A stretch of 64,000 nt of DNA from Amorphoplanes digitatis. GTDB taxonomy: Bacteria > Actinomycetota > Actinomycetes > Mycobacteriales > Micromonosporaceae. The notes below the pieces were generated by a model, which saw only the letters and a list, made by a program, of their open reading frames with translations, was not told where the DNA came from and made no database searches. The position numbers and the translations under genes were made by a program. Position 1 is the first letter of the stretch, and each line of letters opens with the position of its first letter. Of the stretch, positions 62,005 through 64,000 are shown piece after piece. The stretch is from contig NZ_JACHNH010000001.1 of the NCBI RefSeq assembly GCF_014205335.1, positions 1,736,001-1,800,000 of the forward strand, written 5' to 3'.

Positions 62005-62877
62005 TCAGGAAGTACGCAGTTCCGGCAGCATCGGGGCAACCATTTCCAGCACCTTCTCGTCGCCGGCATACCAGCCGCTCGCCCGCGGCCAGTGCGCGAT
62101 GACGTCGGTGAAGCCCAGCCGTGCCGCCCGGCCCACCGCGTCCGCGAAGGCCTCCGGGCTGCTCAGCGACAGCACCGGCGACGTGTCCAGGTTGAGGTAG
62201 CGGTCGAGCGTGCGGCCCGCGTCGGCCTCCGCCTTGGCGAAGCGGTCGCTCACCGCGGCGACCGAGCGCCACCAGGCCTCCGGGTCGTCCAGGAAACGGT
62301 CGCCCGTGGTGACCCAGCCGTCGCCGTACCGGGCGGCCAGGCGCAGGGCGCGCGGGCCGTTCGCCGCGACCAGCAGGGGCGGCCTCGGGTTCTGCACCGG
62401 GCCGGGGGTGCTGCGGGCGTCGACCGCCTGGTAGTAGTCGCCGGCGAAGTCGACCCGGTCGTTGCTCAGCAGCAGGTCGAGCAGCGCCAGGAACTCCGCG
62501 AACCGGTCGACCCGCTGGCGCGGGGTCAGCTCCGGCCGGCCCAGCACCTCGGCGTCGAAGCCGATGCCGCCCGCGCCGACGCCCAGCAGCAGCCGGCCCT
62601 CGGAGATGTCGTCCAGCGCGGTGATCTCCCGGGTGAAGTGCACCGGGTGCCGGAAGTTCGGCGATGCCACGTAGGTGCCCAGCCGGATCCGGTCGGTCAC
62701 CGTCGCCGCGGCGGTCAGGGTCGGCACGGCGTCGAACCAGGGCCCGTCCACCAGATCACGCCAGCCCAGATGGTCGTAGGTCCAGGCGTGGTCGAAGCCG
62801 TACTCCTCGGCCCGGCGCCAGCGGCCGGACGCGACGGACCAGCGCTCGTCGGGGAGGATCGCGATGCCTATGCGCAC
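62005..62877 (-). CDS. LLM-class F420-type oxidoreductase
   Basis: 290 residues. The luciferase-like (bacterial LLM) barrel pattern is clear: EEYGFDHAWTYDHLGW, RIRLGTYVASPNFRHPVHF, GRLLLGVGAGGIGFDAE. Most actinobacterial members use cofactor F420; substrate unknown. It is the second gene of a marR-LLM pair (14-base gap). Confidence 0.88.
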   Translation of the reverse strand: MRIGIAILPDERWSVASGRWRRAEEYGFDHAWTYDHLGWRDLVDGPWFDAVPTLTAAATVTDRIRLGTYVASPNFRHPVHFTREITALDDISEGRLLLGVGAGGIGFDAEVLGRPELTPRQRVDRFAEFLALLDLLLSNDRVDFAGDYYQAVDARSTPGPVQNPRPPLLVAANGPRALRLAARYGDGWVTTGDRFLDDPEAWWRSVAAVSDRFAKAEADAGRTLDRYLNLDTSPVLSLSSPEAFADAVGRAARLGFTDVIAHWPRASGWYAGDEKVLEMVAPMLPELRTS

Positions 62878-62891
62878 GTCAGGACGCTATC

Positions 62892-63356
62892 TCACGCAGA
62901 ACGCAGGCCCTCCTCGCCACCCGCCGCAGGGGGATCGGCGGCCGCGTCGAACGCACCGAGCGCCCGGACCAGATCGGCGCGGCGGGCCGGGCTCATGCGC
63001 TCCAGCACCTCGAGCAGGGCCGCGCGGCGGCGGTCCCGCAGCTCGTCCAGCAGCCGCCGGGCCGCCGGGGTCGGCAGCAGCCGGACCTCCCGCCGGTCGC
63101 GGGGATCCGGCACCCGGCGCAGCAGGCCGGTCGCCTCGAGGCGGTCGCAGAGCCGGCTCGCCGACGAGGGGACCACCTCGAGCGCCTCGGCGAGGCGGCT
63201 CATGTTGGTGTGCGGGTTGCGCGAGACGATCGTGAGGACGCGCAACTGCGCCGGCGGTACCACCGGCGACTGCGCCAGCCGGGCGCGCTCAAGGACGCTC
63301 AGCAGCGACTCGACCGTCGATTCCACCGCCGCGGCGACGTCTGTGAGGGGCTCCAT
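62892..63356 (-). CDS. MarR-family transcriptional regulator
   Basis: 154 residues. Winged-helix core TNMSRLAEALEVVPSSASRL with wing GLLRRVPDPRDRREVRL. It heads a two-gene unit with the LLM oxidoreductase and is likely to control it, perhaps in response to the enzyme's substrate (inference). Confidence 0.9.
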   Translation of the reverse strand: MEPLTDVAAAVESTVESLLSVLERARLAQSPVVPPAQLRVLTIVSRNPHTNMSRLAEALEVVPSSASRLCDRLEATGLLRRVPDPRDRREVRLLPTPAARRLLDELRDRRRAALLEVLERMSPARRADLVRALGAFDAAADPPAAGGEEGLRSA

Positions 63357-63455
63357 GCCGGTCCTCTGTGTACGAGAAGTGTGAGCGTCACCGTACCGAC
63401 CGGCCGGGCGGCGGGCCGCAGGCGCGTCCGGCGCACCGCGGTCGCGGCCGCGGAT

Positions 63456-63863
63456 TCACCGAACCGTGGCGCCCGCGACCGACTTCTCGAAGTGGATCAG
63501 GCTGCCGCGGCGCGGTGCGGACTGCATCCGGACGTTCTCGCTCAGCGCCCTGATCAGGAACAGGCCCCGTCCGCGGTCGTCGCCACGGGCCGGCCCACCC
63601 GCCGTGGACGGATCGAAGCCGGCACCGTTGTCGCGGACGTCGATGGCGCAGCGGTCCTCCGCGACGTCGAGGTCGACCTCGATCCGGTCGGCGCCCGCGG
63701 CGTGCTCGACCACGTTGGCGCAGGCCTCGGTCAGCGCGAGCTCCAGGTCGTGGCCGTCGTCGCGGGAGAGGTGGCACAGCGACAGCGCGCAGCGCAGCAG
63801 CCGGCGGATCGTCGGGACGCTGTCGGCCTCGCGGGGCAGGGCGAGTCGTAGCGAGATGCGCAT
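63456..63863 (-). CDS. RsbW-like anti-sigma/HATPase protein
   Basis: 135 residues. A stand-alone GHKL ATPase fold with N-box ELALTEACANVVEHA and G1 box DVRDNGAGFD, then RGLFLIRALSENV. This is the form of anti-sigma kinases and partner-switching regulators. AAGGAGG precedes ATG 63863. No anti-anti-sigma or sigma gene is adjacent within the window. Confidence 0.85.
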   Translation of the reverse strand: MRISLRLALPREADSVPTIRRLLRCALSLCHLSRDDGHDLELALTEACANVVEHAAGADRIEVDLDVAEDRCAIDVRDNGAGFDPSTAGGPARGDDRGRGLFLIRALSENVRMQSAPRRGSLIHFEKSVAGATVR

Positions 63864-64000
63864 GGGGCGTCTGCCTCCTTCGTCCGGCCTCGGCTTCTGT
63901 CTGTGCCCGTTCGGGGCCGGACCTAACCTCGGGTGGATCCGGAACTGATCGCCCGAAGTTCCTGTTATCGCGGGCCGTTCGGCCGGTCTCCCTTTCCGTG
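63864..64000. other. Upstream region of the RsbW-like gene at window edge
   Basis: 137 bases containing the ribosome site (AAGGAGG on the minus strand near 63875) and probably its promoter. No other gene is seen before the end of the window. Confidence 0.5.

Overview
This is a high-GC actinobacterial chromosome segment. It has strong G/C third-position bias, many GTG and some TTG starts, and overlapping ATGA/GTGA gene junctions. Its gene set includes an Lsr2 nucleoid protein, an F420-type LLM oxidoreductase, a mycothiol-dependent isomerase-family protein, an ECF42 sigma factor with its DGPF partner, HelR and LAL regulators. Two FliA/WhiG-type sigma genes, rich secreted CAZymes and several GGDEF proteins suggest an Actinoplanes-like member of the Micromonosporaceae. 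That genus-level placement is inference.

Layout. 1-6566: the end of a secreted beta-helix-like protein, a HAD-like protein, a VOC protein, a NaChBac-type ion channel with an EF-hand loop, and a 1148-residue secreted glycan-active protein. The last faces an ECF42 operon across two mirrored promoter/operator modules. 6567-10860: the DGPF protein, ECF42 sigma, a two-component system and a lipoprotein. 10891-20786: a signalling block with a DUF5995 protein, a large LAL regulator, a class III cyclase and a 1754-residue kinase/AAA/GAF/GGDEF protein. 20909-25535: topoisomerase IV (parE-parC). 25557-31075: small enzymes, a MarR/cupin divergent pair with a clear operator, a membrane diguanylate cyclase, a tiny membrane protein and a methyltransferase.

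31150-43199 is a sugar-utilisation region: ROK regulator, GH30 with a ricin-type lectin, GH1 beta-glucosidase, a complete Opp/Dpp-type ABC transporter and a LacI regulator. The GH30, GH1, transporter and LacI genes are all on the minus strand. The likely flow is extracellular glucan cleavage, oligosaccharide uptake and cytoplasmic hydrolysis. 43334-50880: a sirtuin, small secreted and membrane proteins, an App1-type phosphatase, a permuted papain-like protein, a second LAL regulator and YceI. 50891-60773: a DEAD-box helicase, two FliA-like sigma factors flanking a lipoprotein and helR, a PIG-L deacetylase, a DUF456 protein, and a D,D-carboxypeptidase with a coupled small gene. 61004-64000: lsr2, an approximately 600-base gene-free stretch, a MarR-LLM pair and an RsbW-like ATPase.

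The most unusual points are these: (a) the cyclase/kinase/GGDEF pair, where both upstream enzymes have lost a key catalytic residue; (b) the mirrored promoter/operator modules between the glycosidase and the ECF42 operon; (c) a leader-peptide-like reading frame overlapping a hairpin upstream of helR; and (d) a 26-codon reading frame bridging two transporter genes. No tRNA, rRNA, CRISPR array, insertion sequence or prophage was recognised.
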